From positions 62,001 to 126,000 of the forward strand of contig CAMLKG010000003.1 in the NCBI GenBank assembly GCA_946480695.1: a stretch of DNA of 64,000 bases. The letters are read 5' to 3'. Shown in pieces: positions 35,652 through 44,043 of the stretch (the first letter of the stretch is position 1; each line of letters begins with the position of its first letter). Source of the DNA: an uncultured Cellvibrio sp. (GTDB lineage Bacteria > Pseudomonadota > Gammaproteobacteria > Pseudomonadales > Cellvibrionaceae). The translations under genes and the position numbers were made by a program. The notes under the pieces were generated by a model. That model was given only the letters and a program-made list of their open reading frames with translations, had not been told where the DNA came from and did no database searches.

Positions 35652-35683
35652 AAGTGACAAAGGCCTGTAGGTAAGTGACAAAG
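35652..35683. repeat. direct repeat upstream of the TolQ-TPR operon
   Basis: AAGTGACAAAG occurs at 35652-35662 and 35673-35683, 21 bp apart start to start, which is two helical turns. This spacing is typical of binding sites for a regulator that binds as a dimer on one face. It lies 172-203 bp before the first gene of the TolQ-TPR operon and beyond the apbE stop. Confidence 0.5.
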
Positions 35684-35779
35684 CCCGGCACCAGAAATGA
35701 AAGGTATGGGGAAAAGCTTAGATGGTTTTTACGGACTCACAAATGATTTTCACGCCTGTGCCGGGAAGGCGGGAGCGGA

Positions 35780-36760
35780 TCATTGCGGTGGAGCCAAGCC
35801 GTCACTGTAGAGTACTTTCCCTTCCGAGGTGATAATCACGGCATCAAATCCGGGCAAGCGATTTATCATTGCCAGCCCTTTTTCCACACCCATGACAAAG
35901 ACTGTGGTTGACAAGGCATCGGTATCAATACCGATTGGACCGAGGATGGTAACGCTATTAATCCCCTGGGCCGATTTGCCGGTGCGCGGGTTGATTATGT
36001 GATGCACACGCTCGCCCTGGTCATCAATAAAATAGCGTTCGTAGTCACCCGATGTTGATATCGCAATATTTTCCAACGGCAAGGTAATGGCTACTTTTTC
36101 CGAGCGCGGATTTTTTATTCCCACCAGCCACGGACGCCCAAGCTTATCGCCCAGCACCCGGCTATCGCCACCGGCCGTTACGCTCGCATGGCTTATGCCG
36201 CGCGCCTGCAAGATGCCTATCGCCTGATCCACCGCGTAGCCTTTGGCAATCCCGCCTAAATCGATATATACCTTGGGATGTTCAAACCACAGGGTATTAT
36301 TTTTTTTATCCAGGTGGATAAATTGGTAATTAATCGCCGGAAGCAATTCTTCCCGTTGCTGTTCGCTGGGTTTTAATTTTTTTCGATAGTCATAATAGCG
36401 AGCCAGGGAGGCGAAGGTGATATCGAAAGCGCCGTCACTGAGGCGACTGTAATGGAGCGATCTATCGATAATATCGGCCAGTTCGGCAGAAATTCGCAAA
36501 GGTTTTTGCGCGCTTGCCTTGGGTGCCAATTGATTAACCTTATATAACTCGCTGCTTTTTATGTATGGGCTGAACTGCGCATCTATGCGGCGCATTTCAT
36601 CCATTACCGCCGCTACTGCGGCCTCCGCTTTTTGCGCATCATCCAGCCACAGGGTTACGCTGACTTTGGTCCCCATAATACCCCGGGTATCACTATGCCA
36701 TTGCGCTTGGGTGCAGCATGAGATCGCACTGAAGACCAGCGTAAGAAAAATGGCCTTCAT
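35780..36760 (-). CDS. apbE: FAD:protein FMN transferase (ApbE)
   Basis: The 326-residue protein has a signal peptide (residues 1-19) and ApbE motifs: YIDLGGIAKGYAVDQAIGIL, SVTAGGDSRVLG, HIINPRTGKSA and the metal/FMN region GIDTDALSTTVFVMG. It attaches FMN covalently to threonine residues of periplasmic redox proteins, using FAD. Its ATG is 3 bp after the gspN stop, so it is co-transcribed with the type II secretion operon, which is unusual. The target flavoprotein is not in the window. Confidence 0.92.
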   Translation of the reverse strand: MKAIFLTLVFSAISCCTQAQWHSDTRGIMGTKVSVTLWLDDAQKAEAAVAAVMDEMRRIDAQFSPYIKSSELYKVNQLAPKASAQKPLRISAELADIIDRSLHYSRLSDGAFDITFASLARYYDYRKKLKPSEQQREELLPAINYQFIHLDKKNNTLWFEHPKVYIDLGGIAKGYAVDQAIGILQARGISHASVTAGGDSRVLGDKLGRPWLVGIKNPRSEKVAITLPLENIAISTSGDYERYFIDDQGERVHHIINPRTGKSAQGINSVTILGPIGIDTDALSTTVFVMGVEKGLAMINRLPGFDAVIITSEGKVLYSDGLAPPQ

Positions 36761-36763
36761 AGG

Positions 36764-37552
36764 TTAGAGATTCATATCAACACGATAATGGTAGGTGTTT
36801 TGGTCGTCGACGCGTTCCAGTTGCGCAAACATGGCGAGCACATCCTGCGCATTGGCAGATTCAATGAATGTTTGCGCAGCGGCCAATCGCCCTGTCACCC
36901 GTCCACCGCTGGGCGCGGCTAGCTCTATTTGCAAATCGACTTCGACGGGTCCGGAAAGTTGGAAAAGTTTCGCGCTGATACCGTTGTTACCGTTATCAGT
37001 TAGCTCGGCGGCATAGCTGCCGATATCCAGCCAATTGGCTCCCGTGTTTACCCGCGCGTTGTTCCAGGTGAATTTACCGTTAAGTTTTTGCAAGACATTG
37101 CCACGCAACTGCATTGTTTCTATATGGGATGACAACTGCCCCTGAACCGGCACCGGAACCTTGCCCTGCAAAAGAGATGCAGGCACGGATAAATCCGCAT
37201 CGTGGATTGCCACTTCACCGTTTGAACCCGCGCAAACTTCGCCATCAAATTGTTGCATCGGCAGTTTGGTAGTGACCCGGGCACACCGGGAAACCAGCGA
37301 AAGCGGATTTAATTGCCAGCTTAGTTGGCCGAGGGAGTGCTCCTGCCCGTTCAATTGCAAACTGGCCAGGCTGGCCTTGCCATTCCATACACTGCCAGTA
37401 ACACCGCTCATGGCCAGGCCGGTACCGCGTGTTAATACCCAGGCGCCCCATATAGCAGGAATACTACTGAGCACAAACACCAAAAACAGCATGACGCCCA
37501 AGCCGATCCAGAGTTTTTTGTTAGCTTTAAGTAAATCGGGAAACCTGCTCAT
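36764..37552 (-). CDS. gspN: type II secretion protein GspN
   Basis: The 262-residue protein has one N-terminal membrane helix (about 15-36) and a periplasmic domain with GspN features such as PAIWGAWVLTRGTGLAMSGV and LSWQLNPLSLVS. GspN is an accessory inner-membrane part of some type II systems. It is the last gsp gene of the operon. Confidence 0.85.
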   Translation of the reverse strand: MSRFPDLLKANKKLWIGLGVMLFLVFVLSSIPAIWGAWVLTRGTGLAMSGVTGSVWNGKASLASLQLNGQEHSLGQLSWQLNPLSLVSRCARVTTKLPMQQFDGEVCAGSNGEVAIHDADLSVPASLLQGKVPVPVQGQLSSHIETMQLRGNVLQKLNGKFTWNNARVNTGANWLDIGSYAAELTDNGNNGISAKLFQLSGPVEVDLQIELAAPSGGRVTGRLAAAQTFIESANAQDVLAMFAQLERVDDQNTYHYRVDMNL

Positions 37553-37591
37553 AGGAATTCTTTTTAAAGTGTTAGCGAAAAAACAAAAAAA

Positions 37592-38071
37592 TTACTGGCC
37601 TCTTTGCAAGCGCAAGTTAACCGTAACCTGACCCGGGTCATTGGTGGATGCCAGGGATAAATCCGTCACCGTAATACCTTGCTTGTACTCCATTTCATAC
37701 AACCATTGCATTAAAGGTTCATAGGCAGCGCGATCCAGGCGCACACGCACCTCGCCATTGGAGCCCGGTTGCAACCCGGTCATCTGCAAGCCGTTGGCGC
37801 GCAAACTGGAGTCGATCAAGCCATTAATATTTTCGTTGGCATTTGCACTGCCTTGCGCGCGCAACTGCTGGATTTGCGCCGCCAGGATTTGCACCCGGCC
37901 CAAGGTTTGGGTTGAACTGGTATTTGCCTGGTACAACTGGTCGCGCTTTTTCTGGATAGGTGTCAATAACAATAACCACACCAGATACAACACCACGGCA
38001 ATACCGCACCCGAGAATCATCATTTGTTCACGGCGATTGTATTTGTTCAGCAAATTCAGAATTTGATTCAT
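37592..38071 (-). CDS. gspM: type II secretion protein GspM
   Basis: The 159-residue protein has one N-terminal membrane helix (about 18-37) and a small periplasmic ferredoxin-like domain ending VTDLSLASTNDPGQVTVNLR. GspM pairs with GspL in the inner-membrane platform. It lies 31 bp after gspL. Confidence 0.88.
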   Translation of the reverse strand: MNQILNLLNKYNRREQMMILGCGIAVVLYLVWLLLLTPIQKKRDQLYQANTSSTQTLGRVQILAAQIQQLRAQGSANANENINGLIDSSLRANGLQMTGLQPGSNGEVRVRLDRAAYEPLMQWLYEMEYKQGITVTDLSLASTNDPGQVTVNLRLQRGQ

Positions 38072-38102
38072 TGCGTTTTCCCCGATGATTTGCGCTCATC
38101 GA

Positions 38103-39380
38103 CTACTGTGGATTTTTGGTAATTTTCAAGCGCGCGGTTTGCACGTTGCCTTGCGCATTCGCGCTGAGCACTTCCGCGTTAAAGCCCTGGTTGCGAATAT
38201 TTTGCGCAAGGGTTTCAAAGGTTGCGAAACTATCGGCCTGGACATTGATATTCAGTTCGCCAATTTCCCCCACATACGCAATGCCTTTAATGCTCACATT
38301 GGGCACCGTTGATATTTGCGGCAACACCACCACCAACAATTCCATTACACGACCGGATTGGTTGGCAGGTTGCAATTGCTTGAGCAGGGTCGAGAGTTGT
38401 TTCTCCGGGTCCACCATCCGCCCTTGCGGAATGACAGAGCGCGCCGACGCTTCAATTTGCTGGCGGATTTTCAGGTTTTCGCCGCTGAGTTTCTGGATTT
38501 CAAAAATCATGGTGCCGAGATAGACCAGTGCGCACACGCCAGCAAAAATTGCGATGGATTTCCACATCTTCCACCAGCGTTCAATGGGCAGGCGCTGGGA
38601 GAATTCGCCCTGGCATAAATCAATCGAGCTGCTGCCGTAATCCAGGTTCCAGGCATCCGCCAGGGTTTGGCTTTTGATCGATGCTTGTAACTCAGCCGGG
38701 ATCAATTCCCCGAGCCGGGCCAGATCGTCTTCATTCCCGGCGCGCAGGTGCAGGTCCGGCAGGCGATCAACGCGCTCTTGCGATGTGAGTAATAAAGACA
38801 GCGCCATGCGCGCATGTGACTCGGCAACACTGAACCCCAGGGTCGGCGCATAACGCAGGTGGAATTGGCCATCGTAGAGGCCGAGCGACCAATGGTTGTA
38901 TCCGTCACTACCGGTTTCCGCCGCCATAGGCAATACCAGGGGTGCCGACCAGCAACGGGTGACTTCGATACCCAGGGTAGCCAACTCCGCAAATACCGCC
39001 TGTAACCAGGTTTTATCCGTGTAGGCAACCACGACTCGCCCGCCGGCCGGTGTACCCAATGCGAAGTGGAGATCCTCCACATCGCCCACCACACTTTCCT
39101 CTAGCTGGAACGGCAAAAGGTTGCGCAAATGCTTTTTTTCTTTTTCACTGTATTCAAGCGCGCGGGTGTTAACGCTGTTGCCGGGCAATATCAGCCAGGT
39201 TGACAGGTTGTGGCCTGCCGTGCGCTCGCCCAGCGCGGCGCGCAGGGCTTCGCGGTCGCCACTGGCGGCGGAATCCGGTTGTGGATTGCCGTCTGCGCCA
39301 AGCCAACACCAGCGGAACCAATCGGCCAGGGTTTTACCGTCGGCAGATGTGTTTACAGAGAGCACCAATTGCATGGACAT
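38103..39380 (-). CDS. gspL: type II secretion protein GspL
   Basis: The 425-residue protein has a large cytoplasmic actin-like domain (about residues 1-250), one membrane helix (IAIFAGVCALVYLGTMIF) and a periplasmic C-terminal domain with LQPANQSGRVMELLVVVLPQ. GspL recruits the ATPase GspE to the membrane and binds GspM. Confidence 0.9.
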   Translation of the reverse strand: MSMQLVLSVNTSADGKTLADWFRWCWLGADGNPQPDSAASGDREALRAALGERTAGHNLSTWLILPGNSVNTRALEYSEKEKKHLRNLLPFQLEESVVGDVEDLHFALGTPAGGRVVVAYTDKTWLQAVFAELATLGIEVTRCWSAPLVLPMAAETGSDGYNHWSLGLYDGQFHLRYAPTLGFSVAESHARMALSLLLTSQERVDRLPDLHLRAGNEDDLARLGELIPAELQASIKSQTLADAWNLDYGSSSIDLCQGEFSQRLPIERWWKMWKSIAIFAGVCALVYLGTMIFEIQKLSGENLKIRQQIEASARSVIPQGRMVDPEKQLSTLLKQLQPANQSGRVMELLVVVLPQISTVPNVSIKGIAYVGEIGELNINVQADSFATFETLAQNIRNQGFNAEVLSANAQGNVQTARLKITKNPQ

Positions 39381-39443
39381 AATTTTGCCCTGGTTAAATT
39401 CCAGTTAGGTTAATCGTTTGAGGTAAAAACAGCGGCGCTTCAT

Positions 39444-40562
39444 TTATTCGACTAACTCGGTTTCGCCATCTTCGTCTTCCTCTTTCTCGCGTACTACCGT
39501 TGGTAATTCAAATACATCTTCCCGTTGAATCACTTTCAATGTGGGACGATCCTGTACCTTGTCACGCGTCATCAGGCTGCGCATACTGCGACGCTGATCG
39601 ACTAATTGCACGGAAGCATCCAACCAAAAAAAGGCAGTACTCCGCATCAGTTTGCTGACATCCTTACCTATAAATGCATTCTGGATGGCCGTGTCATCAA
39701 CAAAGCCGGTCTCAGGGCGGGATTTAATGGCCTGCTGTACGTCTGATTCATTTGCCGGTGACAGCGAGCCCATATCGTTAATTGCCAGCAATAAATTATT
39801 AATGCCCTTTCCCGTGGGACTGACCAATTCAATGGTATTGATGTTCATGCCTACGTCGGGTTGCGGCAGCACCGTCAGGAACGGCATCACCCTCAATACC
39901 AATAACGGGCTCTCATTAAATCCCCTCACCAACCGTAGCTCATCCAACGATTTAAACAGGGTATTGGGCGGCTGGTAGGGCTCCGGCATACTCTGGTAGT
40001 AGTTGGATTCCGCACCGCCCTGGCCGGATTCACTGTCGTCAGGATCCATCCAGTCCACCACCGCTTCAAGCAGGTATTCCGCCTGGTCCTGCCCCAGCGG
40101 CATATCCGGGAAGGTTTGCAGCAGGCGAATAAAACGTCGCTGCGGTTCCGAATAGCGCTCCGGGCTTCCTACCGGTTTCTCCGGAACAAACGCGGTTGCG
40201 AGATCATTTAAATTCAACCGGGCCGTTGCATCGCTTAATTTTGCCACCCCCGAAATCCCCTCATCCTCGATGGGAAATTGCATGTTCCATTCTTCCGCCA
40301 GAAAATCCGCCTGCTGATCCGTGTCCAACCTGAAAAACATCAATTTGACGACTTCTTCCGTGCCCTCCAAAAATGCCCTGGCCTGGGCGCCATGCCAACG
40401 GGTTTCCGCCCGCGCCAAACCCAGTTGGTACTGGGCCGCGAATTTCACGCTCAGGGCGGCAACCAGCGCAACAATCAGCAACACCAACACGAGGACTGTG
40501 CCCCCTTGGGTATGCCGTTTATTGCTGTTGGAACTGTTCAGGCATCGCAAACAGGCGAACAC
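39444..40562 (-). CDS. gspK: type II secretion minor pseudopilin GspK
   Basis: The protein of about 372 residues has a prepilin leader cut after QG, followed by the hydrophobic helix GTVLVLVLLIVALVAALS. As usual for GspK, the Glu at position +5 is absent. It is much longer than the other pseudopilins and carries a metal-binding alpha-domain. GTG 40562 has an AGGGG ribosome site and overlaps gspJ. GspK caps the tip of the pseudopilus. Confidence 0.87.
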   Translation of the reverse strand: MFACLRCLNSSNSNKRHTQGGTVLVLVLLIVALVAALSVKFAAQYQLGLARAETRWHGAQARAFLEGTEEVVKLMFFRLDTDQQADFLAEEWNMQFPIEDEGISGVAKLSDATARLNLNDLATAFVPEKPVGSPERYSEPQRRFIRLLQTFPDMPLGQDQAEYLLEAVVDWMDPDDSESGQGGAESNYYQSMPEPYQPPNTLFKSLDELRLVRGFNESPLLVLRVMPFLTVLPQPDVGMNINTIELVSPTGKGINNLLLAINDMGSLSPANESDVQQAIKSRPETGFVDDTAIQNAFIGKDVSKLMRSTAFFWLDASVQLVDQRRSMRSLMTRDKVQDRPTLKVIQREDVFELPTVVREKEEDEDGETELVE

Positions 40563-41229
40563 TTGAGCCAACCCCTTTAATTTGGATAGTAATTTCTATA
40601 GCCAACGGTAAACCCGTCGCTCCCGAGGTCGCATCCGGCCAATCCTGCAACCAGTCTTCGGAATATTCGCGCCCTTCCAATACACTTTTGCCACGGGAAG
40701 CGATCGCTCCCGCGTGGAGAAAGCGCAATTGCATATCCTCGACATCTTCCAATAACAATTGGTGAAACCCGTCATCCTCCTCCAGGTCGATATCGGAGAG
40801 TTGGCGGTTATACTCAGGGACAAAATCACGCCATAACACCCCGTCCAATATCCGGTATCCCACCAGTTGCAGGTCGCTGCGTGGCAGGTTGGAAAAATTG
40901 ACCCAGCCGCGACGCTTGAACAACAGCAGCGTTTGATCAGCCCCGTCCGCCGAACCATTTAAATTCTCGCCTTTGAATATCCAGTTCGGATCATTAGCGC
41001 TTGGCCCAAGCAAATGGCGAAAATCGGCAGCGATAATTTGCCAGGCGCGATCAATTTTGTTGATTTCATTTAACACTTCGTTGGTGCGCGAGGCGCCCCG
41101 GTCTGCGGCATCCAGCGATTGGAATGCCATAACCGCAATCAACGCCGAGATCACCAGCGCGATCATAACCTCCAGCAGGGTAAATCCCTGTGCGGCCTTA
41201 TTGCAGTTGCTGGGCGGATTGCGGATCAC
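40519..41229 (-). CDS. gspJ: type II secretion minor pseudopilin GspJ
   Basis: The 236-residue protein has the prepilin signature AAQGFTLLEVMIALVISALI, with cleavage between Gly and Phe and Glu at +5. It starts at GTG 41229, inside the end of gspI (32 bp overlap). It joins GspI and GspK in the pseudopilus tip. Confidence 0.88.
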   Translation of the reverse strand: MIRNPPSNCNKAAQGFTLLEVMIALVISALIAVMAFQSLDAADRGASRTNEVLNEINKIDRAWQIIAADFRHLLGPSANDPNWIFKGENLNGSADGADQTLLLFKRRGWVNFSNLPRSDLQLVGYRILDGVLWRDFVPEYNRQLSDIDLEEDDGFHQLLLEDVEDMQLRFLHAGAIASRGKSVLEGREYSEDWLQDWPDATSGATGLPLAIEITIQIKGVGSSVRLFAMPEQFQQQ

Positions 41230-41680
41230 TGAGGTACCCCGTTAATAGCGCCATCGCCGGTTTGTCTTCGTCCACGGCCGTACGCCCTAATGTCGGTCCA
41301 TCGGCAACTCCCAACAACCGCACGGAGATTTCAATGCGCTTAAACCCGGGCTCCGGCAATGTATCCATGGCGATGGTTTTTTGTTGCCATTGCCACCGCA
41401 AGCCGGCCATATCCACCGTGCCTGAATCCTTCTCCGGCAGTTTGTAATCCGGCAGGCGGTTTTGCATTTTTTGTTGCTGCAACAAGCGGATGCGGGTCAA
41501 CTGGTTCTCCGCTACCCAATAGGCATAGGTTTTGTCACGGATCGCCGCGGAACCATCCAACTGGGTCATCACCAAGGTCACCAGGGCCGGCAGGGCCATT
41601 GCCACAATCATCAGGGCAACCATTGCCTCCAACAGGGTAAAACCTGCCTGCTGCCGTTGCCGCCGCCCGATGCGCCTCAT
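41198..41680 (-). CDS. gspI: type II secretion minor pseudopilin GspI
   Basis: The 160-residue protein has the signature QQAGFTLLEAMVALMIVAMA with Gly/Phe cleavage. It starts 4 bp inside the gspH stop. The gene order H-I-J-K supports the call. Confidence 0.88.
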   Translation of the reverse strand: MRRIGRRQRQQAGFTLLEAMVALMIVAMALPALVTLVMTQLDGSAAIRDKTYAYWVAENQLTRIRLLQQQKMQNRLPDYKLPEKDSGTVDMAGLRWQWQQKTIAMDTLPEPGFKRIEISVRLLGVADGPTLGRTAVDEDKPAMALLTGYLSDPQSAQQLQ

Positions 41681-42300
41681 AACCCTTTACGCTCCGCTTC
41701 AAGACGTTCTTCTTCGTTGATCCAGTGAAGTTCGCCGGTTAAGTCCAGCTTGAATTTCTGGGTTTCGACTTCCCTATCCATGGATTGGTCGGCAAAGATC
41801 GCAATCTCCACTTCCCCCGAAGCATCTCCACTCGGGAAAAAACCTATTACCGGATCCTGGTACTCCAGTTCCGGGTCGTACTCCCACAGGTCTTCATCGA
41901 TAGTAAATTCAATCGCCAGACCCTCGGCAATACAGTGGGGGGAAAGCTCGGGCAGATCCTGCCACTCGCGGTCGCGCACCCGTCGCCAGGTGTAACACCA
42001 TTGCTCCTGCCCATCTATATCCTGCGCCGGGCGCAGCTCAACAAACAATCCGTAGACTTCGCCTTTCAGAATCGCTTGCTCAGCCACGTAACCCGCTTGC
42101 AGCATGAACTCCTCGGCTTCCTTACGCGCCTGGTCAGCTACGGCATTACCGCCAACGGAAATCGAAATCACCCCCACCGCCATACCGATGATAAACACCA
42201 CGACGATGATTTCAATCAGGGTAAAACCCTGTTGGCGGGGGTTCACTCGCGTTGCCCGGGCTAACGTCTTATTCTGTATCCCACACGCTGATATCGGCAT
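41677..42300 (-). CDS. gspH: type II secretion minor pseudopilin GspH
   Basis: The 207-residue protein has the signature RQQGFTLIEIIVVVFIIGMA. The start at ATG 42300 has a GAAGG ribosome site and overlaps gspG by 32 bp; GTG 42246 would give a shorter, more typical leader of seven residues but has no clear ribosome site. The C-terminal half is more acidic than usual. Confidence 0.85.
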   Translation of the reverse strand: MPISACGIQNKTLARATRVNPRQQGFTLIEIIVVVFIIGMAVGVISISVGGNAVADQARKEAEEFMLQAGYVAEQAILKGEVYGLFVELRPAQDIDGQEQWCYTWRRVRDREWQDLPELSPHCIAEGLAIEFTIDEDLWEYDPELEYQDPVIGFFPSGDASGEVEIAIFADQSMDREVETQKFKLDLTGELHWINEEERLEAERKGL

Positions 42301-42730
42301 TCTGGCCTTCGCCGCCGCTTACACCATCCGCGCCGAGGCTATAAATGTCGTATTCATGGCCCTCACCGGGGCTCATGTACTGGTAATCATTGCCCCATGG
42401 GTCTTTGGTCAGCGAATCGATGTAACCTGATTCCTTGTAATTGCGCGGAACCGGTGCGATGGAGGGTTTGGTTACCAGGGCTTCCAAACCTTGCTCGGTC
42501 GTCGGGTAGGTAAAGTTGTCGATGCGATAGAGCTTGAGGGCGGTTTGCAGTGAACTGAAATCCGCGCGCGCTTTCTGGATATTGGCCTTATCCAGGTTAT
42601 CCATCACATTGGGTACCACAATTCCGGCCAGCAATCCGATGATGATCACCACCACCATGATTTCTACCAGGGTAAAACCCGCTTGCCGGGCATTGGCCCT
42701 GAGGCCGCACAAATGCTTGGATGTATTCAT
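42269..42730 (-). CDS. gspG: type II secretion major pseudopilin GspG
   Basis: The 153-residue protein has the prepilin signature RQAGFTLVEIMVVVIIIGLL and the conserved GspG core with TYPTTEQGLEALVTKP and the calcium-site region SLTKDPWGNDYQYMSPGEG. It is the main subunit of the pseudopilus that pushes proteins through the secretin. Confidence 0.95.
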   Translation of the reverse strand: MNTSKHLCGLRANARQAGFTLVEIMVVVIIIGLLAGIVVPNVMDNLDKANIQKARADFSSLQTALKLYRIDNFTYPTTEQGLEALVTKPSIAPVPRNYKESGYIDSLTKDPWGNDYQYMSPGEGHEYDIYSLGADGVSGGEGQNADISVWDTE

Positions 42731-42795
42731 AGTGTTCTCCTGGAACAGCTTTTTTAATTAAGGATTGAAAATCCGCAAGCGACCGGGCGAGTCCA

Positions 42796-44034
42796 TTAAC
42801 TCAACTTGGTCATTTCGAAAATCGGGGTCAGGATCGCCAATACAATCAGACAGACAGCACCACCCATAAAAATAATCGTTGCCGGCTCCAACAGGCCCAT
42901 GGCCACCCCCAGCATCATTTCCAACTCCCGCTCCTGGTCTTTGGACGCGTTGTCCAGTTGCTGGGGCAGGGTACCGTTGGTTTCACCGCTGGCGACCAAC
43001 TGTACCAGCAGCGGCGGGAAATGCCCGGTGTTTTCCATAGCGCGGCTTAGGCTCATACCCTCGCGCACCGCCGCTGCGACCTGGTCGCAAGCCTCTTGCA
43101 ATACCTTGTTAGTCATCACCTGGCCGGAAATATTCAACGCTTGCAACAGCGGCACACCACTCGCGGAAAGGAGGCTCAGCGTAGCGGCAAAGCGGGCCGA
43201 GTTGATTTGCTTTACCAATTCACCGATAACCGGCAACTTCAATTGCACCACATGCCAACTGCGCAGGCGCTTGGGATCTTTCATCAAATGCTTGATCAGG
43301 TAGTACACACCGATAAGCACGACAAACAGATAGACACCATAATTAATCAGGAAATTACTCGTTGAGATAAGCGCCTCGGTCAAGGCCGGTAACTCGCGCT
43401 TACCTTGCTCGAAAATTTTTACCAGCTTGGGTACGACCAATACCATCAGCGCCACAATTACCGCCAGGCTCACCACCAGCATCACTATGGGGTAAATCAT
43501 CGCCATCTTGATACGCTGCTGTAACTGCTGGCTGGTCTGGGTGTAGTCGGCGAGCCGCTCCAAAACCGGGCTGAGGTAGCCGGAACCTTCCCCCGCGCGT
43601 ACCAGCGCCCGATACATATCGTTAAACGCAGCGGGGTTGTCGCCCATCGCCTGGGCCAGGCTAAACCCTTCCAATACGCGGGTCCGCACTTGCAAAACCA
43701 CGCGTTTGACATTGGCTTTCTGGGATTGCTTGGCCGTCGCATGCAGGGCTTCATCCAGCGGCAGGCCGGATTTAACCAGAGAGGCGAGTTGACGGGTAAT
43801 CAGGCTTAGATCGCGAACGCTTAATTTGGCGGCGCGGCGCCGGAAACTGGCCGAGAGGTTTATCCCATCCCCACCGCCCGCAGTCGCAGCTTCGCCGGTA
43901 GCGCTCACCACCTCCAGCGGTTTCAGCTTCTTAGCGCGCAACTGGGTGCGTATATGCCGTTCGGAATCCCCTTCAAGGATACCCTTAACGGTTTTTCCCT
44001 CTTCATTCAACGCTTTGTAACTGTAGGCACCCAT
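42796..44034 (-). CDS. gspF: type II secretion inner-membrane platform protein GspF
   Basis: The 412-residue protein has three membrane helices and two cytoplasmic repeats, with TRQLASLVKSGLPLDEALHA and FAATLSLLSASGVPLLQALN as the two copies of the F domain. It forms the inner-membrane core of the secretion platform and binds GspE. Confidence 0.95.
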   Translation of the reverse strand: MGAYSYKALNEEGKTVKGILEGDSERHIRTQLRAKKLKPLEVVSATGEAATAGGGDGINLSASFRRRAAKLSVRDLSLITRQLASLVKSGLPLDEALHATAKQSQKANVKRVVLQVRTRVLEGFSLAQAMGDNPAAFNDMYRALVRAGEGSGYLSPVLERLADYTQTSQQLQQRIKMAMIYPIVMLVVSLAVIVALMVLVVPKLVKIFEQGKRELPALTEALISTSNFLINYGVYLFVVLIGVYYLIKHLMKDPKRLRSWHVVQLKLPVIGELVKQINSARFAATLSLLSASGVPLLQALNISGQVMTNKVLQEACDQVAAAVREGMSLSRAMENTGHFPPLLVQLVASGETNGTLPQQLDNASKDQERELEMMLGVAMGLLEPATIIFMGGAVCLIVLAILTPIFEMTKLS

Positions 44035-44043
44035 GGAATTTCC

